A stretch of 64,000 bases of DNA. Origin: Clostridium saccharoperbutylacetonicum N1-4(HMT). GTDB taxonomy: Bacteria; Bacillota; Clostridia; Clostridiales; Clostridiaceae. A model generated the notes under the pieces. That model was not told the origin of the DNA, ran no database searches, and saw only the letters and a list, made by a program, of their open reading frames with translations. This document shows positions 18,347-27,353 of this stretch, piece by piece (position 1 is the first letter of the stretch; each line of letters starts with the position of its first letter). The translations under genes were made by a program, and so were the position numbers. The stretch is taken from NCBI RefSeq assembly GCF_000340885.1, contig NC_020291.1, positions 5,393,001-5,457,000 on the forward strand, given 5' to 3'.

Positions 18347-19123
18347 TTAATCTTCAAGAAATCCAGTCAATGGTGATGAAGCTGATGCTCTATTATCAAG
18401 TACTCTACCAAGTCCTGAAAGATATGCACTTCTTCCTGCTTCTATAGCATTTTTGAATGCTTTTGCCATAGCTGGTACATTACCTGCTGTAGCAATTGCT
18501 GTGTTAGCCATAATAGCAGCAACTCCCATTTCCATAGCTTCGCAAGCCTGAGAAGGTCGTCCAATTCCAGCATCCACAATTATTGGAAGTTCAATTTCAT
18601 CAACTAAAATTTTGATAAAATCACGTGTACTTAATCCTTTATTTGATCCAATAGGTGCAGCTAGTGGCATAATTGCCGAAGCTCCAGCACTTACCATATC
18701 CCGTGCAGCATTTAAATCTGGATACATATAAGGCATCACTACAAATCCCTCTTTTGCAAGAATTTCTGTAGCTTTAATTGTCTCATAATTATCTGGCAAC
18801 AGATACTTCGAATCACGAATAACTTCGATTTTAACAAAATCTCCGCATCCAACTTCACGAGCTAAACGTGCAATACGAGCAGCTTCTTCAGCATTACGAG
18901 CCCCTGATGTATTTGGAAGTAAAGTAACATTTTTAGGTATATAATCTAAAATATTCGCATTACCATCTAAATTAGCGCGACGTAATGCTAAAGTAATAAT
19001 CTCTGCACCAGCATTTTCAACAGCTGCCTTTATTAAATCAAGTGAATATTTTCCAGATCCTAATATAAATCGCGAATTAAATTCATGTCCACCTATAATA
19101 AGTTTATCAGTATTATTTTCCAT
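18347..19123 (-). CDS. thiG: Thiazole synthase
   Basis: The 258-residue TIM-barrel enzyme builds the thiazole phosphate from deoxyxylulose phosphate, dehydroglycine and ThiS thiocarboxylate. Landmarks are [12 protein letters not shown], the substrate-site segment [23 protein letters not shown], and [18 protein letters not shown]. Length and motifs are canonical. It is followed directly by thiH, its usual partner. Confidence 0.96.
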   Translation of the reverse strand: MENNTDKLIIGGHEFNSRFILGSGKYSLDLIKAAVENAGAEIITLALRRANLDGNANILDYIPKNVTLLPNTSGARNAEEAARIARLAREVGCGDFVKIEVIRDSKYLLPDNYETIKATEILAKEGFVVMPYMYPDLNAARDMVSAGASAIMPLAAPIGSNKGLSTRDFIKILVDEIELPIIVDAGIGRPSQACEAMEMGVAAIMANTAIATAGNVPAMAKAFKNAIEAGRSAYLSGLGRVLDNRASASSPLTGFLED

Positions 19124-19184
19124 AATTTTTTCTCCTTTAATTTCTTACAATTGAATAACTCTCTCTTTAAAGTTATCTTTAATT

Positions 19185-20003
19185 TTATACTTCTTCTATC
19201 CCAAGTATTAACCTTAAAATCATATTTGATTGATGGCCCGCACAAATAGATACCCTTGGAGCCATTAGACCTCTCCCTACCATAGCACCTGTTTCCCTAT
19301 CGCCACATAAATAAAAATTATCTGTTATTTTTTTTGTAACTATTGTATTACTACTCTCATATCCTGCCATTCCTGAAGCTGACACAATTTTCTTTTGTGG
19401 ATAACATTCAATAATATTATTTACAAGCAGCGCTTTAGCTTGTGGATTATCAAAAGCTTCACAAATAATATCATCCCCTTCAAATAATGATTGAATGTTT
19501 TCCTCTGTGACTTGTATCGTATCAATAGTTACTTCAATAAATGGATTTATTTCTTCAATTTCATTTTTTAATGCTTCTGTTTTATATAAACCAAGATGTT
19601 TAATTTTATATTGCTGACGATTTAAGTTACTAGGCTCTACTATATCAAAATCAATTAAATGTAAATGCCCTACTCCAGTTCTTGCCAAACTTACTGCTAT
19701 ATTTGAGCCAAGTCCACCAAGACCTGCAATTGCTACTTTGGCAGCTTTAACTTTTTCAAATACATGTGGAGTATGCCTAGCACACATCAAGCTTTCAAAT
19801 TCATCTTTTGGCGGCATTTTACCTTTTTCAATAAAGTTCACTTCATCATTTTCACTAAGTTCATAATCATCAAAAGTTTGGAATCCGTTAAAAATAGTTA
19901 TTATATTCTCTTGATTACCATAACTATTTTTACGCAAATCATGAAGCTTCAAACAATTAGTTGTTACTTTTTTCCCATTAATCTTTATATTCAAATCAGC
20001 CAC
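19185..20003 (-). CDS. thiF: ThiS adenylyltransferase with N-terminal ThiS-like domain
   Basis: The 272-residue protein joins a ubiquitin-like N-terminal segment (about 1-64, MADLNIKINGKKV to NEVNFIEKG, without a terminal Gly-Gly) to an E1-like ATP-binding domain (about 75-272; AGLGGLGSNIAVSLARTGVG, LIDFDIVEPSNLNRQQY). It should adenylate the ThiS C-terminus for sulfur loading. The four-cysteine zinc site of E. coli ThiF is not evident. Its start overlaps the thiS stop by 8 bases. This fused form is, from memory, common in clostridia. Confidence 0.88.
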   Translation of the reverse strand: MADLNIKINGKKVTTNCLKLHDLRKNSYGNQENIITIFNGFQTFDDYELSENDEVNFIEKGKMPPKDEFESLMCARHTPHVFEKVKAAKVAIAGLGGLGSNIAVSLARTGVGHLHLIDFDIVEPSNLNRQQYKIKHLGLYKTEALKNEIEEINPFIEVTIDTIQVTEENIQSLFEGDDIICEAFDNPQAKALLVNNIIECYPQKKIVSASGMAGYESSNTIVTKKITDNFYLCGDRETGAMVGRGLMAPRVSICAGHQSNMILRLILGIEEV

Positions 20004-20193
20004 CTCCTACAAAGCTCACAACTTCAATAACATCTCCATCAGCTAATATTTTTTCTTTATATTGAGTTTTAGGTATAATAGAACCATTACACTCAACTGC
20101 AACGAAGGAAATTTTATACCCTTCTCGTACTAAATAATCAGATAAACTCAGATTATCCGCATTGCTTATTTTATTGCCATTAACGTATATCAT
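19996..20193 (-). CDS. thiS: Sulfur carrier protein ThiS
   Basis: This 65-residue beta-grasp protein starts MIYVNGNKI and ends VVSFVGGG, carrying the C-terminal Gly-Gly that becomes the thiocarboxylate. It donates sulfur to the thiazole ring through ThiG. AGGAGG lies six bases before the ATG at 20193; upstream in-frame codons belong to the leader. It is the first gene of the thiazole operon and follows an attenuator-like hairpin. Confidence 0.93.
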   Translation of the reverse strand: MIYVNGNKISNADNLSLSDYLVREGYKISFVAVECNGSIIPKTQYKEKILADGDVIEVVSFVGGG

Positions 20194-20227
20194 AGCCACC
20201 CTCCTAAAATTTGGATATAATAAAAAA

Positions 20228-20275
20228 GGCCACACGAAGACTTACACCCATGGTGGTGTACCCCTTCGTGTGACC
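20228..20275 (-). terminator. Leader terminator/attenuator before thiS
   Basis: The reverse-strand transcript folds as a 12-bp stem (20275-20264 with 20239-20228) enclosing a second 6-bp hairpin (20260-20255 with 20248-20243), and is followed at once by six U (20227-20222). It stands 35 bases upstream of the thiS start and only about 15 bases after the predicted transcription start. None of the conserved TPP-riboswitch sequences (for example CUGAGA) is present, so control by this compact structure would be of another kind. Confidence 0.75.
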
Positions 20276-20296
20276 TTAATCATCACTCTATAATAA

Positions 20297-20325
20297 ATAA
20301 TACTAACATAATTATAGACTGTCAA
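20297..20325 (-). promoter_or_regulatory. Sigma-A promoter of the thi operon
   Basis: On the reverse strand TTGACA (20325-20320), a 17-base spacer and TATTAT (20302-20297) form a near-consensus housekeeping promoter. Transcription would begin near 20290, directly ahead of the leader hairpin. Confidence 0.8.
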
Positions 20326-20455
20326 TATATAATATATTCTAACTAATAAATCTTTTGTTCCGAAATTTACAATCATTAAAGATTGTAAGCTGTTATTATA
20401 GAAAAAAGAAGCTTCTCATAAACATATATTTAAAAATAATTTTTATTGGATTTAG

Positions 20456-20490
20456 GGCAAGGGTGCTCTGCTAAGCAGAACACTCTTGCC
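20456..20490 (+). terminator. Terminator-like hairpin in the leader of the APC permease
   Basis: A 16-bp stem (20456-20471 with 20475-20490, including G-U pairs, loop of three) is followed by UUUU and lies 35 bases before the permease start. With no gene upstream on this strand, it is best read as a conditional terminator of the permease transcript. The leader before it (about 20340-20455) has a small inverted repeat (ATTTACAATC / GATTGTAA) but no riboswitch that I recognise. Confidence 0.65.
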
Positions 20491-20524
20491 TTTTATAATT
20501 TGGAATATAATGGAGGCGTTTATT

Positions 20525-21853
20525 ATGGAACATGGACAATTGAAACGAACTTTGAAAACAAGCGATCTAGTAATTTTTGGTTTAGTATTTATGATTCCCT
20601 TAGGGCCAGCTGGAATGTATGGTGTATATTTAGAACCATCTGGCGGAATGGTTGCATTGTGTTATTTAATAGGAATGGTAGCTATGTTCTTTACTGGAAT
20701 GAGTTACAAGGTAATGGCACAAAAGTTTCCAACAGCAGGCTCTGTATATGTATATGTTCAGAAAGGTGTATCACCTGCATTAGGTTTTCTAACAGGCTGG
20801 GCTATATTATTAGATTATTTTTTAATGCCAGCAACTGTTGTTATCATTGGAAGCATTTATGGTAATTCACTTATACCTTCAATTCCAGCTTGGGTTTGGA
20901 TATTAGGCTTTATCGTATTTAGTACAATAATTAATGTTTTAGGTGTAGATTTAATGTCTAAATGCAGTTGGGTTCTATTTACATTGCAGATTATTGTAAT
21001 TATAGCTTTTATAGGATGCATTATTAGGCTTTTACTAAATGGAACAATTCATTTTAGCATGATTTCATTTTATAATCCTGAGCAATTTGATTTATCCAGT
21101 ATTCTTAAAGCAACAGGTATCGTTATTCTTAGCTATTTAGGCTACGATGCCATTAGTACCTTAGCAGAGGAAACTATTAATCCAGAAAAAGCTGTAGGGA
21201 AAGCAATTATACTTTCAATTTTAATTATTGGATTAATCTTTATTGCAACAACTTTTTTTGCAGGAATGGCTTATCCAAATTATCAAGATTTAAATCCTGA
21301 TACAGCCTTCACAGATGTTGTTACCTTTGTAGGGGGAACATGGCTAAATGTCATAACAACAATTACATTGATTCTTTCCTTTGGAATAGCTACAACACAA
21401 GCTTCACAAGTAGCAGTTGCAAGAGTACTTTTTGCAATGGGACGTGATGGAGTATTGCCAAAACAGCTAGCATATGTTAGTAAAAAAACACATAGTCCTG
21501 TATTTGCCACTGTATTGGTAGGAATCATAATAACACCTATTTCACTTTTTTGTTCTCTTAACTTTATTAGTTCCATTGTAAGTTTTGGTGCATTATTTGG
21601 CTTCATTTTATTAAATCTTGCTGTAGTCAGTAGATTTTTACTACATAATGATGAATCAATAAGCTTAAAAAAGAAAATAGTAAATTACGCAATATGCCCT
21701 ATAATTGGTTTTGCAGTAACCATGTGGATTTTTATTAATCTAGATGCAAATGCGCATCTAATTGGAGCAATTTGGCTATTAATAGGCGGTTTATATTTAG
21801 CTAGTGTTACAAAATTCTTTAAAAACCCAGTTCCACAGTTAGAATTAAATTAA
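20525..21853 (+). CDS. APC-superfamily amino acid/polyamine permease
   Basis: The 442-residue integral membrane protein has about 12 hydrophobic segments and the APC-family N-terminal signature around LVIFGLVFMIPLGPAGMYG, then ILSYLGYDAISTLAEETINPEKAVGKAI. It should carry an amino acid or amine by proton symport. The ATG at 20525 has GGAGG eight bases upstream. It is divergent from the thi operon and convergent with the RyR/AAA+ gene. The substrate is not visible; relatives of this layout include putrescine-type and YhdG-type permeases. Confidence 0.82.
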   Translation: MEHGQLKRTLKTSDLVIFGLVFMIPLGPAGMYGVYLEPSGGMVALCYLIGMVAMFFTGMSYKVMAQKFPTAGSVYVYVQKGVSPALGFLTGWAILLDYFLMPATVVIIGSIYGNSLIPSIPAWVWILGFIVFSTIINVLGVDLMSKCSWVLFTLQIIVIIAFIGCIIRLLLNGTIHFSMISFYNPEQFDLSSILKATGIVILSYLGYDAISTLAEETINPEKAVGKAIILSILIIGLIFIATTFFAGMAYPNYQDLNPDTAFTDVVTFVGGTWLNVITTITLILSFGIATTQASQVAVARVLFAMGRDGVLPKQLAYVSKKTHSPVFATVLVGIIITPISLFCSLNFISSIVSFGALFGFILLNLAVVSRFLLHNDESISLKKKIVNYAICPIIGFAVTMWIFINLDANAHLIGAIWLLIGGLYLASVTKFFKNPVPQLELN

Positions 21854-21864
21854 TGAAAATAATA

Positions 21865-21896
21865 GACCACGAAAATCAATATAAATTTTCGTGGTC
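21865..21896. terminator. Bidirectional terminator
   Basis: A perfect 12-bp inverted repeat (21865-21876 with 21885-21896) lies between the converging permease and RyR/AAA+ genes. Confidence 0.75.
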
Positions 21897-21913
21897 ACTA
21901 TACTTTAATATCT

Positions 21914-24481
21914 CTAAACCTTATTTTCGCAATAACATAAAAATTTCAATTTTTCTAATTTGAAGTTTGACTTTGCAAGTATTTCTGGCCAAATCTTAAT
22001 CATTTCATAAGTTTCTTCTTTCTTTTCCTCAGATAGTTTTTCAAAGCATACTAAGTTAGGATCATCTTTCTTATACTTAGTCTCTCCAGCTTTAAAATTC
22101 AATTTTTTCTTATAATTGTACCACTGATCATGTTTGGTTTTTGCTAATATCTCAACTTCTCTTTGTGTAAATTCTATAGCTTCCAGCTTTTCATTAACTG
22201 AAACCAAATCATAATTTATTTTAAGCAATGAATTTGGGATACTTTTTACTTGCTCTCGATAATAATTTTTTACATCTTCATTTAACTTATTCCATGGTAC
22301 TAATAATTCACTATTATCACCTTTTTCCTTATTTAAAGACAAATAATTATTATGAATCGCAATTGAAAGTTCTTCTATTTTTTCACTGTAAAAAGCATCA
22401 TGCATTAAATGACGTAAAAATTGTTCTTCATCTACATGTAATTTTAATTGCTCCTTAGACGGCAGCGATGACTGCTCCCATTTTTTTGCATTGGTTAATA
22501 TACTCATTTCTAGTATGGCTTCCATTGATCTTGATTCGTGCTTATATCTTCTAATTTTAAGTAACGCTCTAAGAACACCATTATCAATTTGTGCTTCTCT
22601 ATTTTCATTTATTAAATGAGGTACTTTACGTTCTATCAAAGAACGAAGTAACATAGCTCTTCTTATTATAAATAATTGATCATAATTATCATCAGTTTGA
22701 TTTGGTCCTAAAATATTTACATAACCTCTTAAGCGGCTTATAAAATCTGGTCCCTTTGCTCCTTTAAATTCAGCTAAAAATTTCTTTTGCTCCTCTTCAC
22801 TTTCAATATCTTCACCAGAAAATCTACTAAAGGTAATGCTTGTTCCACCTGCAAATACAAATATAGCTTTCCCTATTGGATGAGTGGAATCTCCTTGTCT
22901 AAATACTCCATCTTGCATAGGAGCTAAGAAATATTTTAACCAACCTAATTTACCATCAAGGTTAGAATCAAATTCATCAAAAAATACCAATGGTATACTA
23001 CCTTCCAAAACAACATCTCTTACCTTGTGAAAAGCATTTGCTAAATCTAAAGGCGAACTAAATTGAGATAAATTAAAATCTAACTTTTTAATTAAATTAG
23101 AAGCAATACTATTCGCAATTTCAACTATACCAAAGGATTTTCCAGAACCAGGTGTTCCGAATACAGCTATAGAAAGCGGTCTAACTGTATTTTTAGTAGA
23201 AATGTATTCTAACATAAGATTTTTTATACTCCTATAACTCTCTATTTCTGCCTTATCAACAGTAGTCAAGTTACCAAATTTAGCTATTGGCATTGAGTTA
23301 AGAGCACTTTCAACTCCATTTTTTACTATGTCATATGCTATTTCTGCTAAATTTGTAGAACTCTTATCCTTTAATATATACCAACAAGCACGGCAATTTG
23401 GATCTGTCCTTGTAGGAACAACTACATCTTGAACATATTCTTCCTTCACGAAATCATCATCGGCTTCAATAAATATAGAAGCATCAGCGCTATAGGTTGG
23501 CGGTTCTTCTCCGAAACCATCTATAAAGAACTTTTGTGCGGCAACAATACCTTTGCGTATTCCACCACTTATTAATTCATGTAAATCTTCATTTTCTGGT
23601 ATTCCAGAAACAATAGAACTTGAAAGTCCTGCTACAAAACAGGAAGTAAGGCCATACATTTTACCTTGATAATCCTTAATAAAACCACCTTCAAATTCAT
23701 AAGGTAAAAAATATAATTTAGTTTCCTTTACATCACTATTTCTATAATAAATTGCGCCTTCAAGACCAAAAGGAATTATTAAATGACTACAATTTTCTAA
23801 AAAAGAAAGATTTGGATTATTATGAATCTGCCAAATGAAGTCTTGAGCAGTCCTTTCCCAAGATAAACTTTTACTTATATTTACTCCTTTTGAACGTAAA
23901 TCCTCAGCATTTATAATAACAATCGTATTTTCATTATGGAACTCTTGCAGCTGTTTCCATAGTTCACTAGAATCTATAGGATTACTCATTTGATATAAGA
24001 TTATTGGTGATGTATTATTTTCTTTCAAAGCCAAAGGCCAAAACTCTTTATTTGCGTTAAAACTATTATTTTCATCATCTAATATAATTAGCTCTGCATA
24101 AGGATCATCCTCTATAATTGGAAGGAGCTTGGGAATTCCATGACTAGGTCCTGTAAATCCCATAAATCTACTAACCCTATAAACTTTATTTTTATCATTT
24201 TTATTAAACTTTGGGAAAAGTTCTAATTCTACAGTTGAATTAAGAAATTCTTCTGATAAAATCAATTCAATATCTTGTAATTTAGGTGATATTACTGATT
24301 TCCCTGTTGCTAATTCAACAAGCTTTGATAGGAATAAAGCTTCACCATTTTTTAAAGTTCTATGCATATTTAACTGACTCTGCCAGTTTAATCCCTTGTT
24401 ATTCTGTGGGTATGTCATCCACTGTAATGTATTTACACATACGTCTCCTGATACAACAATTTTTATATCTTTATTTTCCAC
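21914..24481 (-). CDS. Ribokinase-like / AAA+ ATPase / tandem RyR-domain fusion protein
   Basis: The 855-residue protein appears to have three parts. The N-terminus (about 1-330) begins IVVSGDVCVNTLQW and has the feel of a PfkB/ribokinase-like fold, including AELIILDD and a C-terminal GGIRKGIVAAQKF helix. The centre (about 400-620) is an AAA+ ATPase with Walker A GTPGSGKS (442-449), Walker B LVFFDEFD (498-505), a sensor-1-like FVFAGGTS and Arg-rich ISRLRGY. The C-terminus holds two RyR-like modules: about 695-760 (IHNNYL, LVPWNKLNEDVKNYYREQ) and about 778-840 (HDQWYNYKKK, DPNLVCFEKLSEEKKEE). Bacterial RyR domains are predicted ligand-binding modules in nucleotide-linked conflict systems; this role here is inference. 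The gene is alone between terminators. Confidence 0.72.
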   Translation of the reverse strand: MENKDIKIVVSGDVCVNTLQWMTYPQNNKGLNWQSQLNMHRTLKNGEALFLSKLVELATGKSVISPKLQDIELILSEEFLNSTVELELFPKFNKNDKNKVYRVSRFMGFTGPSHGIPKLLPIIEDDPYAELIILDDENNSFNANKEFWPLALKENNTSPIILYQMSNPIDSSELWKQLQEFHNENTIVIINAEDLRSKGVNISKSLSWERTAQDFIWQIHNNPNLSFLENCSHLIIPFGLEGAIYYRNSDVKETKLYFLPYEFEGGFIKDYQGKMYGLTSCFVAGLSSSIVSGIPENEDLHELISGGIRKGIVAAQKFFIDGFGEEPPTYSADASIFIEADDDFVKEEYVQDVVVPTRTDPNCRACWYILKDKSSTNLAEIAYDIVKNGVESALNSMPIAKFGNLTTVDKAEIESYRSIKNLMLEYISTKNTVRPLSIAVFGTPGSGKSFGIVEIANSIASNLIKKLDFNLSQFSSPLDLANAFHKVRDVVLEGSIPLVFFDEFDSNLDGKLGWLKYFLAPMQDGVFRQGDSTHPIGKAIFVFAGGTSITFSRFSGEDIESEEEQKKFLAEFKGAKGPDFISRLRGYVNILGPNQTDDNYDQLFIIRRAMLLRSLIERKVPHLINENREAQIDNGVLRALLKIRRYKHESRSMEAILEMSILTNAKKWEQSSLPSKEQLKLHVDEEQFLRHLMHDAFYSEKIEELSIAIHNNYLSLNKEKGDNSELLVPWNKLNEDVKNYYREQVKSIPNSLLKINYDLVSVNEKLEAIEFTQREVEILAKTKHDQWYNYKKKLNFKAGETKYKKDDPNLVCFEKLSEEKKEETYEMIKIWPEILAKSNFKLEKLKFLCYCENKV

Positions 24482-24636
24482 ACTAACACCTCCTATTAGA
24501 AATTATTATATTATAATAATTATCATCTAACAAATACTTTTCTCTAACAAATATTTTCAATAAATATCATTTTAATCTAAATACCACTCCCCTAATATCT
24601 TTTTCCAAGAGTATAATAAAATTTTTAACAAAAAGA

Positions 24637-24652
24637 GACACTTTAAAGTGTC
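24637..24652 (-). terminator. Terminator of the AraC/amine-oxidation cluster
   Basis: GACACTTTAAAGTGTC is a perfect palindromic stem 20 bases beyond the AraC stop codon and is followed on the reverse strand by CUUUUUG and further T-rich sequence. Confidence 0.7.
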
Positions 24653-24672
24653 CCTAACAAAACTTTTATGCT

Positions 24673-25521
24673 TTATATAATAATTATTCGCTTTTTATAT
24701 TCCGCCTCTTTTAGTGCCTTTATATACATTTTAGGTGTTGTATTTGTAAATTCATGAAAATCCTTAATCATATGAGACTGATCATAATAGCCTAATTCCA
24801 TAGAAATCTGTGCCAAATTAGATTCAAGCATATCTTTATCTAACTCATTTAAAATACTCAATAAATATTGAAACCTCATAAGTTTGCAAAATACTTTTGG
24901 AGATAATCCAAACTCCTTAGAAAATGTTTTATTTATATATCTAACTGAATATCCTGTTGCTTCTGCAAGTTCATTAATTTTAATCTTCCCTGCTGTCTGT
25001 GTGATACTATTCAGCATATATTTTTTCAAATCCTTGTATTTATTAACCTCATTTAAATTAGCATATAGCTTTATATATCTTTCTAAAAACACCTGTATCT
25101 GATAATTGAAATCTCTACTTGAAGTTATTTTTTCAAATAACTCGTTATCTTTTATCACCTCTAAAAATGGAATTTCATTCTCAACCAACTCTGACATGGT
25201 TATATTTTCAAATTTGAATGGACTCCCTGGTAAAAATCTCACTCCAAAGAAATATTTATTTTCATTATTATGAGTTAAAGTAGGACGAAGAACTGTTCCA
25301 CATATATGTGCATATGGCGCCTTATCATCACAACAAAATAGAATATCAACACAGCCATCTGGTACTGCAATAAATTGCCTTTCTATAATATCTTCCTTTG
25401 TAAAGCAATAGAAATGAGAAATTCCATAATTCATTATAACTGCTTTATAATAATGAGACGTAGTCATTACAAAATACGGCTGCTTAGGACTAATAATATT
25501 CTCTTTTATTTCTCCCATCAT
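24673..25521 (-). CDS. AraC-family regulator of the amine/opine-type cluster
   Basis: The ~282-residue protein has an N-terminal ligand domain (about 20-150) with the VPDGCVDILFCC and FFGVRFLPGSPFKF segments seen in a distinct AraC subgroup, and a C-terminal HTH (about 175-275; ATGYSVRYINKTFSKEFGLSPKVFCKLMRF, LGYYDQSHMIKDFHEFTNTTPKMY). The ATG at 25521 follows AAGGGAG. It is the last same-strand gene after RidA and the dehydrogenase subunits, which suggests that it controls them. Confidence 0.82.
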   Translation of the reverse strand: MMGEIKENIISPKQPYFVMTTSHYYKAVIMNYGISHFYCFTKEDIIERQFIAVPDGCVDILFCCDDKAPYAHICGTVLRPTLTHNNENKYFFGVRFLPGSPFKFENITMSELVENEIPFLEVIKDNELFEKITSSRDFNYQIQVFLERYIKLYANLNEVNKYKDLKKYMLNSITQTAGKIKINELAEATGYSVRYINKTFSKEFGLSPKVFCKLMRFQYLLSILNELDKDMLESNLAQISMELGYYDQSHMIKDFHEFTNTTPKMYIKALKEAEYKKRIIII

Positions 25522-25654
25522 ATATACTCCCTTCAACTTATTTACTCACTTAAAATAAATATTTATATCCACTATATATCATTTACTTGAGCTTGAAAAT
25601 ATATTTTTAAAGATTATCCATAATAAATTTATTTTAATTATTTAAAATTATATT

Positions 25655-26059
25655 TTATTCTACCTTGCATCCAATAGCTGCATCCATTTCTATTTCAACT
25701 AACTGAGTTGGTCTGTTGAGCATAGGAGTACCAATCATTGTAAAAAGTGGCTTAACCTCAAAAAAAATCTCTGAGTAAGCTCTTGCAATTTCAGCTCCAT
25801 ATTTCATATCAGTTGTATAACCTTTTATTCTAATTACTTCTTCTTTTTTAGAACCAGCTTTCTCTAATAATTTCACCAGCTTTTCAAAAATATACTTTGC
25901 TTGCTCATAGGCACTTTCTTCACTAAAAACTGTACCATCAGGCTGTACAGCTGTAGTACCTCCAATATATATAAAAGGTCCTACCTTTACCATTCTAGAA
26001 TATCCTGTTTTTTCTTCTAAGGGAGCCCCTGATGAATAATTTATTCTTGTTAAATCCAT
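25655..26059 (-). CDS. RidA/YjgF-family enamine/imine deaminase
   Basis: The 134-residue protein has the RidA fold signature (GPFIYIGGTTAVQPDG near the N-terminus, VEIEMDAAIGC at the end), including the conserved Arg in LNRPTQLVEIE. RidA proteins hydrolyse reactive imines or enamines. In this operon it would clear the imine formed when the upstream flavoprotein oxidises an amine or amino acid. It lies 165 bases after the flavoprotein gene. Catalytic activity versus a binding role cannot be told from sequence. Confidence 0.85.
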   Translation of the reverse strand: MDLTRINYSSGAPLEEKTGYSRMVKVGPFIYIGGTTAVQPDGTVFSEESAYEQAKYIFEKLVKLLEKAGSKKEEVIRIKGYTTDMKYGAEIARAYSEIFFEVKPLFTMIGTPMLNRPTQLVEIEMDAAIGCKVE

Positions 26060-26224
26060 ATCAATTCTCCTAACTCAATAATTTAATATTTTTTCGTATA
26101 ATAATTTTTCTGGTCAGTTTTAAGTTAATTTCCAATCCCGAAACTTGCTAGAATCTAAAAACTAGAAATTGCTGCATATAATTTTTGTAAGTTATAATAT
26201 AATTCAAATTCTCGAGTTGAATAT

Positions 26225-27352
26225 TTAAATTTTAGCTTTAAACCTATCATAACGAAAAGCACTTATATCAAGAGTCATCTCTTTTCCTTCAACCATTTCT
26301 GATAAAAGCATACCTACTGTAGGTGATATTCCAAAACCATGACCAGTGAAGGCACAGGCAAGTATAAGTCCTGGTACTTCTTCTACATGACTTATTACAG
26401 GTACGTGATCTTTACACTCATCTATCCAGCCTGCCCAAGTACGAACTATTTTGGCCTCTTTTAAATCTGGAAAATACTTCATTATTCCTCTGCATATACA
26501 TGAAGCTGTAATACTTGCTGTAGTTGGTGTTCCATTGTCTTTATTAAGCGTTTCAAAACCTGATGCACCTCCAAAGACAAAAGAACCATGCTTACTTTGA
26601 TGTCCATAGAAATCGGCTTCAGCAGTACCAAGCATTTGATAAAACATTGGCTTTTGAGCTTCTGTAACGAGAACTTCTAAAAGTACTTGATTCATTGGAA
26701 TATCTATCCCAACTGTAGCAGCCAACTTTCGACTTTCATAGCCTGCTGCAAGAATTATATGTTCCCCTTCATACACATTATTTTTAGTTATTACTTGCCT
26801 TGCTTTACCACCTATTTTTCTAATTTCAATAACTTCTTCTCCTGTGATAAAATGAGCACCTAATTCCCTTGCTTTTCGATAAAAACCCAAGGTTGTAGTT
26901 AAAGGATTGGCATGTCCATCAGTAGGACACCAGCTTGCACCTATAACTTCCTCTGAAAGATATGGATTAATTTCTCGTACTTCATCTCCAGAAATTATGT
27001 TTACCTCAAGTCCACAATCCTGAGCATTCTTAGCAAGATTAGTCAAGATCTTCATATGCTCTACTGTTTTACCTAATCTTAAATTACCTTCTTGATAATA
27101 TTCCACATCTACCCCTAATTCTTCAGATAGCTTTGGCCAAAGATTTTTTATACCATACATAGCAAGTGGAAGTTCTCTTTTATCACGTCCTGATTGACGA
27201 ACACCTCCACCATTTCTTGTTGAACCTCCATCTCCAATACTGTCACCTTTATCGAGGACAATAACAGAATGACCTTTTTTTGATAAGTAGTATGCTGCTG
27301 CATTTCCAATTACACCACTTCCAATGATAATTACATCTGCACTATTTTTCAT
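26225..27352 (-). CDS. FAD-dependent amine/amino-acid dehydrogenase, beta-type subunit (DAO family)
   Basis: The 375-residue flavoprotein of the D-amino-acid oxidase/sarcosine oxidase-beta group has the N-terminal FAD motif VIIIGSGVIGNAAAYYLSKKG, the STRNGGGVRQSGRD segment near the flavin, and a C-terminal GHGFGISPTVGMLLSE motif. It should oxidise a C-N bond in a secondary amine, D-amino acid or opine. It overlaps the preceding BFD-type gene's regulatory end (2-base gap), indicating one multi-subunit enzyme similar to HcnC, OoxB or proline-dehydrogenase-type complexes. Confidence 0.85.
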   Translation of the reverse strand: MKNSADVIIIGSGVIGNAAAYYLSKKGHSVIVLDKGDSIGDGGSTRNGGGVRQSGRDKRELPLAMYGIKNLWPKLSEELGVDVEYYQEGNLRLGKTVEHMKILTNLAKNAQDCGLEVNIISGDEVREINPYLSEEVIGASWCPTDGHANPLTTTLGFYRKARELGAHFITGEEVIEIRKIGGKARQVITKNNVYEGEHIILAAGYESRKLAATVGIDIPMNQVLLEVLVTEAQKPMFYQMLGTAEADFYGHQSKHGSFVFGGASGFETLNKDNGTPTTASITASCICRGIMKYFPDLKEAKIVRTWAGWIDECKDHVPVISHVEEVPGLILACAFTGHGFGISPTVGMLLSEMVEGKEMTLDISAFRYDRFKAKI

Positions 27353-27353
27353 G

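Noticed and set aside
20194..20295. TPP riboswitch before thiS
   Set aside because: The leader is too short and lacks the conserved CUGAGA and the second aptamer arm; only a terminator hairpin is present.
20340..20524. T-box or known riboswitch before the APC permease
   Set aside because: No T-box sequence, specifier loop or recognisable aptamer; only a terminator and a small inverted repeat.
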